Positions 62,380 through 64,000 of a stretch of DNA of 64,000 bases are shown here, in pieces. The stretch's first letter is position 1, and every line of letters begins with the position of its first letter. This DNA comes from Jutongia hominis (lineage in GTDB: Bacteria > Bacillota > Clostridia > Lachnospirales > Lachnospiraceae). The notes beneath the pieces are model-generated. The model was not told the DNA's origin, searched no databases, and saw nothing but the letters and a program-made list of their open reading frames with translations. The stretch is taken from the NCBI RefSeq assembly GCF_014384965.1, contig NZ_JACRSW010000032.1, positions 62,001 to 126,000 of the forward strand, read 5' to 3'. Position numbers and translations under genes: made by a program.

Positions 62380-63840
62380 TTACGCTGTATAATCAATACT
62401 GCTTCCATTGTTGCGCATTACTTCCTTACGAAGTGCTTCTTTCTCATCGATGATACCATCATCTTCTTCCTCGTCTGCTACATTATAACGGAACTTGCGC
62501 TGACTTCCATTTTGCATGTCATTCTGTCTTTGTGCTTCTGCTTCGGTGCTCTGCTCAAAACTAAAGTCTGACACATGCACTTCCACTGATTCCACTTTAA
62601 TCTCTTTTGCCTCTAAGTTTTCCTTCAAAGTGTACATCTGACTTTCCAAAGCTTGTCTGGCTTCTTCTGTCTGCACATGAAATGTTGCTGTCATCATACC
62701 CTCTTTGGATACAAGATTCAAAAGAACTTTACCAAGACTTTCCGGATTCAGCTGCATCTCTAAGGCTGTAGTATTCTGTGTTACAGACTGCTGCATCTGT
62801 TCACTGACCTGATGTACGATATGTACCATCTGCTGCATTTGATGACTGTTTACTGCATTTGCATCATAAATCTGAGATACATTCCCCTGAACAACTGCAT
62901 ATGGCTGCGAAACTGCTGTATCATCCTGCTGTACAAAAGCAGTTTCCTGCTGTGCATCCGATGTAAAAAGCTTTTGAAGTTCTTCCTGTGTACTATTATC
63001 TTCTGTTGTATCAGAATCATCAAAAGATGTATTCTGCTGTTCAGAAACAACGGATACACTCTTTACCTCTGTCTTTCCATCATCCGCTATTGCATCATCG
63101 TTTGCATTAGAATCCTGTGTTGTTATCTGTGCATTCTTTGCTGTGTTCACAACAACTGATTCTGCATCCTGTGTCTGTACCGGTATGTCTTCTGTCACAG
63201 TCTGTTCTGTCTGTGCCGGATCGAGAACCTCATCCATAGAAATTCCAAAGTTTTCTACTGAAGTCGGCTGTGATAACTGCTCTAACGCAGCTGCGATCTG
63301 ATCACCATTCCCTGACATGTAGTCAGCCAGATCCTGTAGTAATGCTGTATAACTGTTCATCAAAGACTCATTCATCACCAAATCCATACTCTCAGACGCT
63401 CCATTTACCTGCAAAACAAAGTCCTGTAACGTCGATGGATTTAACAAATCTGTCAACATGATTCCCATAGAATCCAACATACTTTGCAACATATTATCAT
63501 CCATCCCGGTTGCATCCTGTACAATTTCTTTAATATCATCCTGTACCTGTGCTAATGACTTATTTGTCGTATCAACCGTTGTGTTATCATCTGTACGAAC
63601 AGTATTTGTCGTCTGGTCTGTATTTTTTATCTTCTGGTAACTTTTGTCAGAAACATGAGTCTTATCAGACACCTTCTGATTTGTTGAAACGCTGTTTTTT
63701 GCAGCATTTCCATTGTTTTCTACACTTCCGGTACTATTTAAAATATTCTGAAACTGTTGTCCGGAATTTGAAGCCTGTACGGTTACTTTGGTATCAGAAA
63801 CAGCAATCTTAGTCAAATTGACTGTCTGTACTCCTGCCAT
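62380..63840 (-). CDS. fliK: Hook-length control protein FliK
   Basis: A 486-residue protein, largely a disordered Thr/Asn/Gln/Asp-rich ruler, with a conserved C-terminal Flg_hook domain (about 350-435: ALEMQLNPESLGKVLLNLVS, then ATFHVQTEEARQALESQM). It is secreted during hook growth and contacts FlhB to switch export specificity. The extreme C-terminus is acidic then basic. I start at ATG 63840, after GGAGGTG; the upstream frame is not coding. It lies directly before flgD, as in Bacillus. Confidence 0.92.
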   Translation of the reverse strand: MAGVQTVNLTKIAVSDTKVTVQASNSGQQFQNILNSTGSVENNGNAAKNSVSTNQKVSDKTHVSDKSYQKIKNTDQTTNTVRTDDNTTVDTTNKSLAQVQDDIKEIVQDATGMDDNMLQSMLDSMGIMLTDLLNPSTLQDFVLQVNGASESMDLVMNESLMNSYTALLQDLADYMSGNGDQIAAALEQLSQPTSVENFGISMDEVLDPAQTEQTVTEDIPVQTQDAESVVVNTAKNAQITTQDSNANDDAIADDGKTEVKSVSVVSEQQNTSFDDSDTTEDNSTQEELQKLFTSDAQQETAFVQQDDTAVSQPYAVVQGNVSQIYDANAVNSHQMQQMVHIVHQVSEQMQQSVTQNTTALEMQLNPESLGKVLLNLVSKEGMMTATFHVQTEEARQALESQMYTLKENLEAKEIKVESVEVHVSDFSFEQSTEAEAQRQNDMQNGSQRKFRYNVADEEEDDGIIDEKEALRKEVMRNNGSSIDYTA

Positions 63841-63874
63841 GTATTCACCTCCTTTTTTTCTATTCGCAAATACC

Positions 63875-63981
63875 GATCGTGTACGGACGATCTTTTTGCT
63901 ATCTATGTCAACAGAATTATTCTGTGGACACCAAATCATGTTGTTTGCGGTAATACATTAAATTATTTGTCTTTTACCGCA
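63875..63981. repeat. Two inverted repeats upstream of fliK
   Basis: GATCGT-N6-ACGATC lies at 63875-63892. TGCGGTAA (63946-63953) and TTACCGCA (63974-63981) form an 8-bp stem that spans the stop codon of the upstream frame. Neither has a T-tract on the minus strand. They could be intercistronic RNA stems. Confidence 0.5.
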
Positions 63982-64000
63982 GCAATCTTTTTCGTGATCT
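63963..64000 (-). CDS. Tail of the next operon gene (cut by window edge)
   Basis: One minus-strand frame reads ITKKIAAVKDK before a TAA at 63963-63965; the other two frames give less protein-like sequence. In such operons the gene before fliK is fliJ or an MgtE-like FliK chaperone gene, but eleven residues do not allow a choice. Confidence 0.35.
   Translation of the reverse strand, partial: ITKKIAAVKDK

Overview
The window reads as chromosome of a motile, spore-forming, butyrate-producing member of the Lachnospiraceae (Roseburia/Agathobacter-like). The reasons are an AT-rich sequence with strong GGAGG ribosome sites, a complete crotonyl-CoA butyrate pathway beside a butyryl-CoA:acetate CoA-transferase gene, a Bacillus-like fla/che operon with a fliY-type switch gene and cheC/cheD, the sporulation genes gpr and spoIIP, a CIRCE-controlled groESL operon, and several small proteins whose only apparent kin are clostridial. 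The genus is an inference; no rRNA is present. I see no phage genes, insertion sequences or CRISPR array.

Layout. (1) 1-5255, minus strand: thl-crt-hbd-bcd-etfB-etfA, the acetyl-CoA to butyryl-CoA operon, with etfA cut by the left edge. A 17-bp hairpin lies between crt and hbd. (2) 5596-6939, plus strand: the CoA-transferase that releases butyrate, divergent from thl. (3) 7181-10648, minus: a FlK-type thioesterase, three uncharacterised proteins and three tandem tRNA-Gly(GCC) genes. (4) 10808-17373, minus: purL followed 4 bp later by a GH53 galactanase, and a PrsA/SurA-like foldase. (5) 17496-18214: five-odd copies of a 97-bp direct repeat, a GC-rich palindrome and tRNA-Leu(CAG). (6) 18322-20725, minus: gpr-spoIIP. 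(7) 20986-21832, plus: rpsT and a dCMP deaminase. (8) 21827-31305, minus: a large InlB/MucBP/leucine-rich surface protein, an amidase, guaB, a small membrane protein and groES-groEL. (9) 31954-36447, minus: glnS-DUF2225, a SleB-like cell-wall hydrolase with WalR-like boxes, and a eukaryote-type HisA.

(10) 36546-64000, minus: one long flagellar/chemotaxis operon, transcribed from the right edge: fliK-flgD-(TIGR02530)-flgE-flbD-motA-motB-fliL-fliM-fliY-fliO-fliP-fliQ-fliR-flhB-flhA-flhF-flhG-ycgR-cheB-cheA-cheW-cheC-cheD-(98 aa)-fliA-fapA(DUF342)-(106 aa)-swrB-like-mltG-like, then a terminator. It supplies hook assembly, stator, switch, type III export, FlhF/FlhG placement, a PilZ brake, the CheA/B/W/C/D signalling core and sigma-28. 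cheY, which sits between fliY and fliZ/fliO in Bacillus subtilis, is absent here.

The parts that are least ordinary are the tRNA-linked 97-bp array, the intercistronic hairpin of the butyrate operon, the WalR-type boxes at the sleB-like gene, the fungal/plant-type HisA, the purL-galactanase pairing, and the group of uncharacterised small proteins at the distal end of the fla/che operon. I found no clear candidate for a wholly new multi-gene system; the flagellar-operon tail is the closest.
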